64,000 bases of DNA, taken from positions 10,887,874 through 10,951,873 of the forward strand of contig CM055907.1 in assembly GCA_029582155.1 (NCBI GenBank), in the 5' to 3' direction. This DNA comes from Panopea generosa. Its lineage: Eukaryota; Mollusca; Bivalvia; Adapedonta; Hiatellidae. Below, one piece after another: positions 11,356-25,100 of the stretch. Within the stretch, counting starts at the first letter, position 1; every line of letters starts with the position of its first letter. Both the position numbers and the translations under genes were made by a program. The notes under the pieces are model-generated. The model was not told where the DNA came from. It made no database searches and worked only from the letters and a program-made list of their open reading frames with translations.

Positions 11356-11745
11356 GTTATGGAGCATAGCACAATGCACCCTGGGACAGATAACCAACCA
11401 CAATGTACCCTGGGACAGATTACCAACCACAATGCACCCTGGGACATAACCAACCACAATGCACCCTGGGACAGATTACCAACCACAATGCACCCTGGGA
11501 CAGATTTACTTACCACAATGCACTCTGGGACAGATTACCAACCAATGCACACTGGGACATGATTACCAAACACAATGACCCTGGGACAGATTACCAACCA
11601 CAATGCACCCTGGGACAGATTACCAACCACAATGCACCCTGGGACAGATTACTTACCACAATGCACTCTGGGACAGATTACCAACCAATGCACACTGGGA
11701 CATGATTACCAAACACAATGCACCCTGGGACAGATTACCAATCAG
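11356..11745. repeat. 29-bp minisatellite
   Basis: About 13 copies of ACCAACCACAATGCACCCTG plus GGACAGATT. A multi-unit block including ACTTACCACAATGCACTCTG and CCAATGCACACTGGGACATG occurs twice (about 11505-11580 and 11647-11722), showing larger-scale duplication. The open frames here follow from the period and are not genes. Confidence 0.9.
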
Positions 11746-11749
11746 TACT

Positions 11750-12990
11750 CTTAGATTTGTGGGTATCAAAAACTTAATAATAATACCGTCGGGGTAATTG
11801 CCACGTTTTCACATTTTATGTATTACTCTCAAGATCCCTCTAGATAGTTTCACTGATGTATGGCTTGTAGTTACTGAGATACGAATTAGTTTAAAGGGAC
11901 ATAATTCTGCCAAAAATCAAAATGGTGTGATCCATTTCATATGAAAGTCGAGCTTTCAAGCTAAAAACAATGTAATCAATAAATACGTTTTTTTATTTAA
12001 AATTAGGAAAAAAGAATCAACATTGTTGGATTAGATTCTGAACAAAACATTTTCAACCTAAAATATACAAACATGTAATGTAGTAATCTGTGATAATTCA
12101 TGTTTTTTTCCTCTTCTTCTTATCAAAAACCATATCTATATACTGTTACATGTGAACTAACAAAATTTTTTATTTTTTACGAACAAGGATTTTGCCGCAT
12201 GCAGAAAACTTTGTTGCCTCACATGCCTTCTGGTCCCCCAAATCATATCATATTATGTCATCAAAGCTCTCACATTTACATTTTAGTTATTTTTTAAATG
12301 TAGCTCAATACATTTTTACTTTTGATTGATTTTTTTCATTTTGTTCATGTGTTTGGTAAAAGCGAAGGCATAAGAAGACCACAAAATGTCGAATTTATCT
12401 GACTGGCCAGTTGGAAGAAAGACAGATTATGTGCTTCAAAATGATAAATTCAACGTATTTGGTGTTGTTTTATTGTGTTTAAAATTGTTGTTTGATTATT
12501 GCATTGGCAAGGCAAAAGAAAAACAACACAATGAATGTTTAACTAAACTGAATATTCATTTGTGGACATTTTGACATGCACAATGTATATATACACAATT
12601 GATAAGCCCTGCATTAAAAGACCACATTGTCACAATTCATATTCAGTGTTATAACCGAGCGGTTCGTTTATCCAGTGCCGTTAGAATAATATTTGTCAGG
12701 ATGACACTGTTTGCTAATAAATATATACTGGTAGGGTTAAAATAACTAAAACACTGGCTAGGGATTATAGATGGTTCATCATGTCTTGCAATTTCTTTCA
12801 GTAGAATATAGATTTAATAAATACATGTATTATGTTTCTGGACTTTATAATACATTAGTGAATATGTTTCTTGATATAGATTATGCTTATTTTGTATGTT
12901 GGATGAACTATAAATAAACCCAGTATCGCACCTCTATCCGGTGACAAAGTTCTCTCAAAGTTCGTAAAAGTCCAAGTGACATAAAATCGG
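11750..12990. other. intergenic, nothing recognised
   Basis: AT-rich DNA with short open frames only (up to about 65 codons). None has domain-like sequence or splice context. Confidence 0.5.
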
Positions 12991-13001
12991 CTGTTTATAT
13001 A

Positions 13002-13145
13002 CCCATCCCAACAAGGAAATGTTAAAATCCCAACCAACTGACAGATTCTTGTAGGGACCAGACATATTTGTTTGGCACCCGACAAGTAACCACCAGTTAC
13101 TGACAAAGTCGGTTGGGAGAATTACGAGATTTTGTTGGAATGGGA
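13002..13145. mobile_element. fold-back element, 143 bp
   Basis: CCCATCCCAACAAGG...AAATCCCAACCAACT on the left is answered by AAGTCGGTTGGGAGAATTAC...TTGTTGGAATGGG on the right. The arms are about 38 bases and imperfect, around a short non-coding loop. Confidence 0.55.
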
Positions 13146-13392
13146 GAAAACATCTGATGTTTTCCTGTTCCAATAATTCAAAATAAATACACTGATTTAC
13201 AATGATCTCAAAATAAATAATGTTATAAATTGTGAAAGCTGTTTATGATGAAAACTGTCCGATGAATTGAACTGTGACAATCTAAATATAAACATACACA
13301 AAAGAGCTCTCCCGAAAGGAGGTAATTTATATTGCAAACTAAAAAAAACTAACAGGTTGTCTGCTTTCTCAGATAAATATGACTAAATTTAA

Positions 13393-13830
13393 GTAATGAA
13401 TGAATAGGGTTTTACGGCGTACCAACACATTATAGGTTATTCGACACCAACAGGAAGGAAGATTCCAGGTTCACTCTACAAGTACAAAAACAACAAATTA
13501 ACATACAGATTTAAAAACAATACACCAATAAATGAATATGCAGAATGAACCTAGAACCTTGATACCTGCAGAACTGCAGAGTTTCAGCAAATTCTATCGT
13601 ATTACTCAAATTGTCGCTTCTTACAACATGCATGAACCACAGTGGTCCTATTCTTGCCATCACTCATATGGCTCCCTGAAACGACACAGGGGTTTATAAT
13701 TTAACCACAATAGTGAACACGACAAAAATGATAAAATGAACATGACACCCATTTGGAGGATTCCTACCCCTCTGCAGAGATTGGCAGTGATTCTATTCTT
13801 AACCGGAACCACACGGGCTTAAATTTAAGT
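13393..13830 (-). mobile_element. retroposon with (CATT)n tail, copy 1
   Basis: Read on the minus strand, it runs from AAGCCCGTGTGGTTCCGGTT to GTACGCCGTAAAACCC followed by an ATTC/CATT tail, as expected of a SINE or a LINE end. It is about 435 bp long. It is closely similar to 14110-14556 and 54318-54745 and to a split copy at 41185/42105. Confidence 0.72.
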
Positions 13831-14109
13831 AATAGAGAGTCTTAAAATGACTTTTAATAATGAACAATCAATGGATAAAATTCTCTACAATAGATATCAT
13901 CAATCTGAAGACAAAATGAGCTGATTTATAACAAGCTAGATGAATTACAGACAGATAAACATGTGAGTAAAATGCATCAAAGTTTCCACCAAGTTGTAAC
14001 GGTTATCTTTACCGTCAGTTGTAACTGTGATCACAAGCAGTAAATGGTCTTTATAAAAAGAAAATACTACTGTATAAATAATGCATTTAAATAACATGAG
14101 CTTAGAGCA

Positions 14110-14556
14110 GTATTTAACAATATGAATGAATGAATGAATGAATGGGGTTTTACGGTGTACCAACACATTATAGGTTATTCAACGCCAACAGGAAGGAAGA
14201 TTCCAGATTCACTCTACATGAACAAAAACAACAAATTAACATACATATTAAAAAAAAAAATACATCAACAAATGAATATGCAGAATGAACCTAGAACCTT
14301 GATACCTGCAGAGTTTCAGCAAATTCTATCGTATTACTCAATTTGTCGCTTCTTACGACATGCATGAGCCACAGTGATCCTATTCTTGCCATCACTCATG
14401 TGGCTCCCTGGAAACACACAGGGGTTCATAATTTAACCACAATAGTGAAAAAATGACAAAAAATGATAAAATGAATATGACACCCATTCAGAGGATTCCT
14501 ACTCCTCTGCAGAGATCGACAGTGATTCTATTCTTAGCCAGAACCACACGGGCTTT
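14110..14556 (-). mobile_element. retroposon with (CATT)n tail, copy 2
   Basis: Same family and orientation as the copy at 13393, only about 300 bp away. The tail on the plus strand is four clean GAAT repeats before GGGGTTTTACGGTGTACC. The 77-codon open frame inside is a by-product. Confidence 0.75.
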
Positions 14557-15130
14557 AACAATATGAAGCTATGATAGAATTGCTAAAATAATTTATCTAA
14601 ACAATGAAACTGGGGTTTACATTATGTTACTCCCCCTCCACTAAGCGAAATGTCCTCATGACCACGGGTTAACTAATTATCAATAATTATAATAATGGCA
14701 CATGTAAAACATTTACATAACAAATGGCATAAATAGTGAATTACAATCTATGTGCAGCTTTCAGTACTCTAAGTACTTTGATAATAATAAAAATATAACA
14801 ACTACTCCAACAAAATTTAACAACAACAACAATATCTTTCATACTACTATTTAACAATTCAAACTGCTTTGAATTTCTATTCAAGTATAAAGATACACAA
14901 TACTTTCCATTAAATATGAAATGGTGCAAAATGGCATTTATCATAAATAACATAAATAACATAAATAAGAGAAATTTGAAATTTAAATGTCACACCTTCA
15001 AACAATAATTAAACTACATTTATATGACACTCTTAGTACTTTTAGTACTTTTTTTTACATGAACTTTAATTACAATAATAATAAAAACATATGTTAGAAC
15101 CATACCTAACATGAACAACAGGGTGCCATT
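14557..15130. other. AT-rich spacer, no gene seen
   Basis: Contains ATAA microsatellite-like stretches. A short segment near 14625-14670 (TACTCCCCCTCCACTAAGCG) looks unlike its surroundings, but I cannot assign it. Confidence 0.4.
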
Positions 15131-15134
15131 TAGT

Positions 15135-15400
15135 GTGCCTAATGCTATGAAAGTTGGTCTAGGTGGTTGCTAATGTTGGTGCTCATAGAGTTGATGGCCT
15201 CGGCAACTACATTACCAGTTTCCAGCTGTTTAGTAGGAATAAACGTGGGTCCATCCGCCACTCAACCGGCTGGAACTTAAGGTGTGGGTGTGGTGGGCGT
15301 GACGGTAGGTGTAACAATTCCTTGTGTAGATGGTGTCACTTGGGTTGGCTGACCAACAAGTGTTTCACAACTTTACTTTATTTGTATTACCTTTGACCAC
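15135..15400 (-). other. possible decayed retroelement or gene fragment
   Basis: GC- and CpG-richer than its surroundings. The minus strand reads in part TLVGQPTQVTPSTQGIVTPT, a Pro/Thr/Gln-rich stretch, then is interrupted by stops, and further on reads GPTFIPTKQLETGNVVAEAI. This may be a broken exon or an ancient gag-like piece. I could not identify it. Confidence 0.3.
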
Positions 15401-15518
15401 GCACTAAAATCTGATGTTATCAATAAATGGCATAAATCTTGTATATTATTTACAGGTAATTCTCAGCCAAAATATGGTGAAAAGCAATTGCTGAATCTCT
15501 TATATTTAGAATTCAATA

Positions 15519-15674
15519 AGTCAAACCTGTCTTTAGCAGCCAGTCAAGGGAAGAAACAAGGCCTTTTAAAACAGGTTGTTGCTTAATACAGGTGAATTTG
15601 CACTGAAAGCAAAAGAATAGGATATAGCAAATTTGGCTGCTTAATAGACGTGAACGCTTACACAGATTTAACTG
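15519..15674. mobile_element. pogo/Tigger-like MITE, degraded copy
   Basis: AGTCAAACCTGTCTTTAGCA at the left and CACAGATTTAACTGTATT at the right. The interior matches the element at 18916-19091 (GGTTGTTGCTTAATACAGGT). Confidence 0.6.
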
Positions 15675-15679
15675 TATTA

Positions 15680-16815
15680 TTAAATGTCTGTTCCTTATCT
15701 AATGAAGTGTCATTTCAAAGTGCCTGTTTTGTTGGTCTGCACAAGTTTTTTAACTGCCCTGGTAATTGATAACACGGAGCCTTTTGTTGATGGTTGACTT
15801 CGCTCATCATACGTTAATCCGGCCATAAACTTTTTGACAACCTCCTGTAATGAATTGTGTTTTAAATGCACAAAATATAAATTGAGAGAAACTGACCGAA
15901 AGGATTATGCACATTAAGTTTGGTCAAGATTGAACAATGAGTACCAGAGATGGTGTTATAAAGTTTTGCAATGTTTTAGCAACCGCAATGAATTCATAAC
16001 TCTGTTAAAAACAACTACAGTAGATTTACTACAACATAATTTGACTAATGGGCTGTTCAAACCAAATATCATTCAACATCATACCATACATGTTCATATA
16101 TACAAAAAGGAATTTGGCCAGGACAAAACCAGTGGTTCAAGCTATATATGTTCCAGCCGTTCATGTTTGAACCAACGAAATTCTACTGTATGTGCTCCAC
16201 TTCCACTGAATGCTAATGGAGATCAGTAACTGTTGTCATTTTTAAACATTTTCCTAGAACTGGATATAAACTGTAAGTCGCTGTGAATATTCTGCGACTA
16301 CAAATATATATTTTTTGAAAGAACATATAATGTACATTAAGTTTTGCCAACATTAAATATAAGTAATTTCTGTGGAAATGATGTTTGAAATTCTATGAAA
16401 TTAAATCTATTTTTTAATAATGGTAGCCATATTAAATTATGAGCAGAGACTAAAAACAAAAATTTTGAAAGGAGATTACTAAAGGAACATCAGACAACTT
16501 CATAAGAATTGTATTCTTTCATTCTTATCCTTTATATTTTGAATATTACACTCATTTATCTGTAAATATTGGAAATAAAATATGTTTAAACCAAAGAGAC
16601 ATTGTGACCAAGTTTCATTAATTTAAAAAGATGTGTGTGGTTTCAGAGCAGAAGTAATTCAAAGAAACTTTAGACAGGAGTATCTTTGTCGAGTTTTATG
16701 CAGGTCAGCTATAAATTAGACAAGCAAGCTGTTGCACAGTTAAAGGGAATAATAATTATAGCTGGATTTTCAGAATTTGCTAAAAACATTTGTTTCCAAT
16801 TTAACATGCCTATAC
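15680..16815. other. intergenic, nothing recognised
   Basis: A 99-codon plus-strand open frame (15930-16229) has no recognisable features or splice context. Otherwise AT-rich. Confidence 0.45.
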
Positions 16816-16818
16816 ATA

Positions 16819-17047
16819 TTAACCCTTTACTCCATAGATACGCGTTTTACAGCACCAATCACAAAAGGCCTTTGAAAACAGTGCAGGAAGAGTTCAGATT
16901 GCTCGTAACGAGCAATCTGAACACTTCCTGCACTGTTTTCTACTCTGATAGTTAATATAAACATAATTCACCCATTGCTGATATGTGGTGAATTAATGCT
17001 TTCAATATTAGAGGTGTCAGAAGGCGTCTATATGAAGTAAAGGGTTT
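16819..17047. mobile_element. MITE with TTAA ends and internal palindrome, copy 1
   Basis: Begins TTAACCCTTTACTCCATAGA and ends CTATATGAAGTAAAGGGTTTA. It contains a near-perfect palindrome centred on GCTCGTAACGAGC with arms reading AACAGTGCAGGAAGAGTTCA. TTAA plus CCC termini resemble piggyBac-type elements; that class is inferred. A second copy is at 35374-35611. Confidence 0.7.
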
Positions 17048-17594
17048 ACTGACCCAGTATGCCAAACGGATAGCTATCTTTGGCTACACACCTAGGTTAG
17101 ACTAAATTTAAATGTAAGGTTTAAATGAGTCACACGATTTTATTTTGATTTTAATTTAATCTGTTACACAGGTTAAAATTATTTATCTTGGAGTCTGAAT
17201 GATGATGAAAAGGTAGTCAATCAGTATTTAAACGCTGTCTAATTTTAGAATAGGAATTTCATTTCAAGTTTACCACTTCAATTTAAATATCAGTTTTGTC
17301 AGGTTTTGGTGAATACGTACCAAACCATTGGGATTTTTTTTATTGATGCTTTTTGTCCATTTTAAAAATAATATTTTTTTAGACATTCATAGCTGTTTTT
17401 TTCCTCATACACTCCCTTCAAGGGATTTTTTTTCTCCATAATCGTGATAAACTACTACTCACCACAATAGGCCACATATAGTTCTGTTTTGTATGTGGAG
17501 TAAGTAGCTCAGCACACTGACCAAATGGTCTGAAAAGACAACAAATATACAGATTGCCTGATAGGACACAAGATCAAAATTAAAAGAGATTCTT

Positions 17595-17845
17595 TGTTAC
17601 ATCCAATCAGATTGCCATCTAGGGCTAATAGACAATCAATTAACCTACCATCTTTTTCCTGGGATCCTGGAAGCTTAAACAGTACGCCAACACACCCATC
17701 TCCACAAGAAACCAATAACTTTCCAGTTTGAATAAGAGGTGAAAGATAAATGATGAGACACAATGTTGTATATCAATCATCAAAGAGACTGGTCAGGCAG
17801 GGATTCGAACCCGCAACTCTAGGATTTATATCCAATCAGAGGATG
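17595..17845 (-). mobile_element. family A SINE, 5' head incomplete
   Basis: The body matches 61-330 (AACCTACCATCTTTTTCCTG... and GGGATTCGAACCCGCAACTC). The B box is present, but the A-box end is lost after about 17840. Confidence 0.65.
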
Positions 17846-17885
17846 ACCAAGACTTCACTTAACCAGTATGAAAATATATATATAT

Positions 17886-18107
17886 ATATATGGAGATACT
17901 TATTTGTGAATAACCAAGACATACAGTAAATGTACAGACCAGACTACAGCGAGTGCGCCTAGCTACAATGCAAACCATAGATACAATATCAAGGCCTCTG
18001 CCAAACCAATAAATTTGGTGTCGACCATGACTTATATACTATGGAATAACATGCAACACATCTGGACAGGGTGGACAAATTTACATACATGAAGTGATAG
18101 CTTTATA
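17886..18107. repeat. direct duplication, copy 1
   Basis: The block starting TATGGAGATACTTATTTGTG and ending GAAGTGATAGCTTTATAT recurs at 18306-18522 with about 95% identity by eye. A (TA)n tract precedes it. Confidence 0.8.
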
Positions 18108-18305
18108 TGAGTAGGATCCAGTTAAGGATTCATGACTACTCACATGCTATATAAAGGACAGATTTATAAACCCGTTGGATCATATAGATACAGTGAATTC
18201 ATATATATTTAGTTTCATAAAGGAAGATAATTAAATTCACAACAACGGAATTTACGATTTTTGGGATCTTTTCAGATGCTCATTCACAATGCATGATGTA
18301 TATAT

Positions 18306-18538
18306 ATATGGAGATACTTATTTGTGAATAACTAAGACATAAATGTACAGACCAGACTACAGCGAGTGCGCCTAGCTACAATGCAAACCATAGATACAAT
18401 ATCAAGGCCTCTGCCAAACCAATAAATTTGGTGTCGACCATGACTTATATACTATTGAATTACATGCAACACATCTGGACAGGGTGGACAAATTTACATA
18501 CATGAAGTGATAGCTTTATATATATATATATATATATA
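18306..18538. repeat. direct duplication, copy 2, plus (TA)n
   Basis: Second copy of the block at 17886-18107, offset by about 420 bases and ended by a (TA)n run at about 18517-18538. It has lost four bases around ACATAAATGT. Confidence 0.8.
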
Positions 18539-18639
18539 TCTTTTGTTATATAATTCACTGACATAAGTATTTCTATACATTTCTTACAATGCCTATTCCT
18601 AAATAACTACATTTTCTTCAAATAAAATTATCTTAGGGT

Positions 18640-18835
18640 ACTCTGTGACTGAGTGATCTAAGGTACTGTCATCCAATGATCATGCACCTCTTACAAATAA
18701 AGTTGTAGGTTCAAGCCCTGCTCAGCCCTATGTAAGATAGTTTTCCAATTATTTGCAGAAGGATGGTGGTTCTACTTGAATTCATACTAAGGTCCTCCAC
18801 CAAATAAACTGGATATGCCATAGATTAGCTATTGT
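18640..18835 (+). mobile_element. tRNA-derived SINE, family B
   Basis: GAGTGATCTAAGGTACTGTC (A box) and GTTGTAGGTTCAAGCCCTG (B box), then a body ending CTCCACCAAATAAACTGGAT. Matching copies are at 31450-31670 and 54945-55185. Confidence 0.7.
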
Positions 18836-18915
18836 GTTGAAAATGCCTTTGAACCCCATTAACATTTTTCCTTAATGGTTCTGCTGTAAAGGTGTGTCTT
18901 TTATATACGCATTTA

Positions 18916-19091
18916 CAGTAAAACCTGTCTTAAGCAGCCAGTCAAGGGAAGAAGTAAATGTGGTCTTTTAAGACAGGTTGTTGCTTAATACAGGTGAATT
19001 TGCTCTGAAAGCATAGAATGGGAACAGCAAATGTGGTTGCATTAAACAGGTGGCTACTTAATTGAGGTGACTGCTTACACAGGTTTGGCTG
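18916..19091. mobile_element. pogo/Tigger-like MITE
   Basis: Starts CAGTAAAACCTGTCTTAAGC and ends CACAGGTTTGGCTG, with TA at both sides. The inverted termini and TA target fit the pogo/Tigger branch of Tc1-mariner elements. The interior is non-coding; copies are at 15519 and 34979. Confidence 0.72.
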
Positions 19092-19191
19092 TATCTATAT
19101 ATATATAACATGTATATATAGAGAGAACTCAAGAACATCGTGACATAAATATACAGACAGGACACACCTATATTTGGAACTTACTCAACAA

Positions 19192-22100
19192 GACAACAAC
19201 AAGACTACGGTACAAACGAAGTTTACATGAATATCCATCCCATCATTACTGATGACCTATATTTGTACTTACTCTACAAGAAAAAACAATCAGACTACTG
19301 TACAAACCAAGTATACACAAGTATCCATCCCATCACTACTGATGACCTATATTTGTACTTACTCGACAAGACACAACAAGACTACTGTAGAAACCAAGCT
19401 GTACAAACCAAGTATACATCAGTATCCATCCCATCACTACTAATGACCTATATTTGTACTTACTCGATAAGACACAACAAGACTACGGTACAAACCAAGT
19501 ATACACGAGTATCCATCCCATCACTACTGATGACCTATACTTGTACTTACTCAACAAGACACAACCAGACTAAGGTACAAATCAAGTATACACGAGTATC
19601 CATCACATCACTACTGATGACCTATATTTGTACTTACTCGACAAGACACAACAAGACTACTGTAGAAATCAAGCTGTACAAACCAAGTATACATCAGTAT
19701 CCATCCCATCACTACTAATGACCTATATTTGTACTTACTCGATAAGACACAACAAGACTACGGTACAAACCAAGTATACACGAGTATCCATCCCATCACT
19801 ACTGATGACCTATATTTGTACTTACTCAACAAGACACAACCAGACTAAGGTACAAATCAAGTATACACAAGTATCCACCACATCACTACTGATGACCTAT
19901 ATTTGTACTTACTCTACAAGACACAATCAGACTACGGTACAAACCAAGTATACACGAGTATCCATCACATCACTACTGATGACCTATATTTGTACTTACT
20001 CTACAAGACACAACAATACTACGGTACAAACCAAGTATATACGAGTATCCATCCCATCACTACTGATGACATATATTTGTACTTACTCAACATGACTACG
20101 GTACAAACCAAGTATACATGAGTATCCATCCCATCACTACTGATGACCTATATTTGTACTTACTCTACAAAACACAACAAGACTACTGTACAAACCAAGT
20201 ATACATGAGTATCCATCCCATCACTACTGATGACCTACATTTGTACTTACTCTACAAGACACAACAACACTACAGTACAAACCAAGTATACATGAGTATC
20301 CATCCCATCACTACTGGATCTATATTTGTACTTACTCTACAAGACACAACAAGACTACAGTACAAACCAAGTATACATGAGTATCCATCCCATCACTACT
20401 GACGACCTACATTTGTACTTACTCTACAAAACACAACAAGACTACGGTACAAACCAAGTATACACGAGTATCCATCCCATCACTACTGATGACCTATATT
20501 TGTACTTAATCTACAAGACACAACAAGACTACAGTACAAACCAAGTATACATGAGTATCCATCCCATCACTACTAATGACCTATATTTGTACTTACTCTA
20601 CAAGACACAACAAGACTACAGTACAAACAAAGTATACACGAGTATCCATCCCATAACTACTGATGACCTATATTTGTACTTACTCTACAAGACACAACAA
20701 GACTACAGTACGAACCAAGTATACACGAGTATCCATCCCATCACTACTGATGACCTATATTTGTACTTAGTCTACAAGACACAACAAGACTACAGTACAA
20801 ACCAAGTATACATGAGTATCCATCTCATCACTACTAATGACCTATATTTGTACTTACTCTACAAGACACAACAAGACTATGGTACAAACCAAGTATACAC
20901 GAGTATCCATCCCATCACTACTGATGACCTATATTTGTACTTACTCAACAAGACTACGTTACAAACCAAGTATACATGAGTATCCATCCCATCACTACTG
21001 ATGACCTATAGTTGTACTTACTCTACAAGACACAACAAGACTACGGTACAAACCAAGTATACAAGAGTATCCATCCCATCACTACTGATGACCTATATTT
21101 GTACTTACTCTACAAGACACAACCAGACTACGGTACAAACCAAGTATACATGAGTATCCATCCCATCACTACTGATGACCTATATTTGTACTTACTCTAC
21201 AAGACACAATCAGACTACGGTACAAACCAAATATAAATGAGTATCCATCACATCACTACTGATGACCTATATTTGTACTTACTCTACAAGACACAACAAG
21301 ACTACTGTACAAACCAAGTATACACAAGTATCCACCACATCACTACTGATGACCTATACTTGTACTTACTCTACAAGACACAACAAGACTACTGTACAAA
21401 CCAAGTATACACGAGTATCCATCCCATCACTACTGATGACCTGTATTTGTACTTACTCTACAAGACACAACAAGACAACTGTACAAACCAAGTATACACG
21501 AGTATCTATCCCATCACTACTGATGACCTATATATGTATTTACTCTACAAGACACAACAAGACTACGGTACAAACCAAGTATACATGAGTATCCATCCCA
21601 TCACTACTAATAACCTATATTTGTACTTAAACAACAAGACTACGGTGCAAATCAAGTATACACGAGTATCCATCCCATCACTACTGATGACATATATTTG
21701 TACTTACTCTATATGACACAACCAGACTACAGTACAAACCAAGTATACATCAGTATCCATACCATCACTACTGATGACCTATATTTGTACTTACTCTACA
21801 AGACACAACAAGACTACTGTACAAACCAAGTATACACGAGTATCCATCCCATCACTACTGATGACCTATACTTGTACTTACTCTACAAGACACAACAAGA
21901 CTACTGTACAAACCAAGTATACACGAGTATCCATCCCATCACTACTGATGACCTGTATTTGTACTTACTCTACAAGACACAACAAGACTACTGTACAAAC
22001 CAAGTATACACGAGTATCCATCCCATCACTACTGATGACCTATATATGTACTTACTCTACAAGACACAACAAGACTACGGTACAAACCAAGTATACATGA

Positions 22101-25100
22101 GTATCCATCCCATCACTACTAATAACCTATATTTGTACTTAAACAACAAGACTACGGTGCAAATCAAGTATACACGAGTATCCATCACATCACTTGTGAT
22201 GACATATATTTGTACTTACTCGAAAAGACACAACCAGACTACGGTACAAACCAAGTATACATGAGTATCCATCCCATCGCTACTGGTGACTTATATTTGT
22301 ACTAACTCTACAAGACACAACAAGACTACGGTACAAACCAAGTATACATGAGCATCCATCCCATCACTACTAATGACCTATATTTGTACTTACACAACAA
22401 GACTAAGGTGCAAACCAAGTATACATGAGTATCCATCCTATCACTACTGATGACCTATATTTGTACTTACTCGACAAGACACAACAAGACTACTGTACAA
22501 TCCAAGTATACATGAGTATCCATCCCATCACTACTGATGACCTATATTTGTACTTACACAACAAGACTACGGTACAAACCAAGTGTACACGAGTATTCAT
22601 CCCATCACTACTGATGACCTATATTTGTAATTACTCAACAAGACTACGGTACAAACCAAGAATACATGAGTATCCATCCCATCACTACTGATGACCTATA
22701 TTTGTACTTACTCAATAAGATTACGGTACAAACCAAGTATACATGAGTATCTATCCCATCACTACTGATGACCTATATTTGTACTTACTCTACAAGACAC
22801 AACCAGACTACGGTACAAACCAAGTATACATGAGTATCCATTCCATCACTACTGATGACCTATATTTGTACTTACTCTACAAGACACAACAAGACCAGGG
22901 TACAAACCAAGTATACATGAGTATCCATCACATCACTACTGATGACCTATATTTGTACTTACTCTACAAGACACAACAAGACTATGGTACAAACCAAGTA
23001 TACATGAGTATCCATCCCATCACTACTGATGACCTATATTTGTACTTATTCTACAAGACACAACAAGACTACAGTACAAACCAAGTATACATCAGTATCC
23101 ATCCCATCACTACTGATGACCTTTATTTGTACTTACTCTACAAGACACAACAAGACTACTGTACAAACCAAGTATACACGAGTATCCATCCCATCACTAA
23201 TGATGACCTGTATTTGTACTTACTCTACAAGACACAACAAGACTACTGTACAAACCAAGTATACATGAGTATCCATCCCATCACTACTGATGACCTGTAT
23301 TTGTACTTACTCTACAAGACACAACAAGACTACTGTACAAACCACGTATACATGAGTTTCAATCCCATCACTACTGATGACCCATACTTGTACTTACTCT
23401 ACAAGACACAACAAGACTACGTTACAAACCAAGTATACACGAGTATCCATCCAATCACTACTGATGACCTATATTTGTACTTACTCTACAAGACACAACA
23501 AGACTACCGTACAAACCAAGTATACATGAGTATCCATCCCATCACTACTGATGACCTATATCTGTACTTACTCAACAAGACACAACGAGACTACGGTACA
23601 AACCATGTATATACACGAGTATCCATCCCATCACTACTGATGACCTATATCTGTACTAACTCAACAAGACACAACAAGACTACTGTACAAACCAAGTATA
23701 CACGAGTATCCATCACATCACTACTGATGACCTATATTTGTACTTACTCTACAAGACACAACCACACTACTGTACAAACCAAGTATACACGAGTATCCAT
23801 CACATCACTACTGATGACCTATATTTGTACTTATTCTACAAGACACAACCAGACTACTGTACAAACCAAGTATACACGAGTATCTATCCCATCACTACTG
23901 ATGACCTATATTTGTACTTACTCTACAAGACACAACCAGACTACTGTACAAACCAAGTATACACAAGTATCCATCACATCACTACTGATGACCTATATTT
24001 GTACTTACTCTACAAGACACAACAAAACTACTGTACAAACCAAGTATACACGAGTATCCATCACATCACTACTGATGACCTATATTTGTACTTACTCTAC
24101 AAGACACAACCAGACTACTGTACAAACCAAGTATACATGAGTATCTATCCCATCACTACTGATGACCTATATTTGTACTTACTCTACAAGACACAACAAG
24201 ACTACTGTACAAACCAAGTATACACTAGTATCCATCACATCACTACTGATGACCTATATTTGTACTTACTCTACAAGACACAACCAGACTACTGTACAAA
24301 CCAAGTATACATGAGTATCTATACCATCACTACTGATGACCTATATTTGTACTTACTCTACAAGACACAACAAGACTACTGTACAAACCAAGTATACACG
24401 AGTATCCATCACATCACTACTGATGACCTATATTTGTACTTACTCTTCAAGACACAACCAGACTACTGTACAAACCAAGTATACATAAGTATCTATTTCA
24501 TCACTACTGATGACCTATATTTGTACTTACTCTACAAGACACAACCAGGCTACAGTACAAACCAAGTATACACAAGTTTCCATCACATCACTAATGATGA
24601 CCTATATTTGTACTTACTCTACAAGACACAACCAGGCTACAGTACAAACCAAGTATACATGAGTATCCATCACATCACTAATGATGACCTATATTTGTAC
24701 TTACTCTACAAGACACAACCAGGCTACAGTTCAAACCAAGTATACATGAGTATCCATCCCATCACTACTGATGACCTATATTTGTACTTACTCTACAAGA
24801 CACAACAAGACTACTGTACAAACCAAGTATACACGAGTATCCATCCCATCACTACTGATGACCTATATTTGTACTTACTCTGCAAGACACAATCAGACTA
24901 CTGTACAAACCAAGTATACACGAGTATCTATCCCATCACTACTGATGACCTATATTTGTACTTACTCTACAAGACAAAACAAGACTACTGTACAAACCAA
25001 GTATACATGAGTATCCATCACATCACTACTGATGACCTATATTTGTACTTACTCTACAAGACACAACAAGACTACTGTACAAACCAAGTATACACGAGTA

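Noticed and set aside
13945-14166. 73-codon minus-strand open frame
   Set aside because: Overlaps the tail of a retroposon copy and spacer; no domain features.
15930-16229. 99-codon open frame on the plus strand
   Set aside because: No homology that I can see, no splice context, codon use like the surrounding AT-rich DNA.
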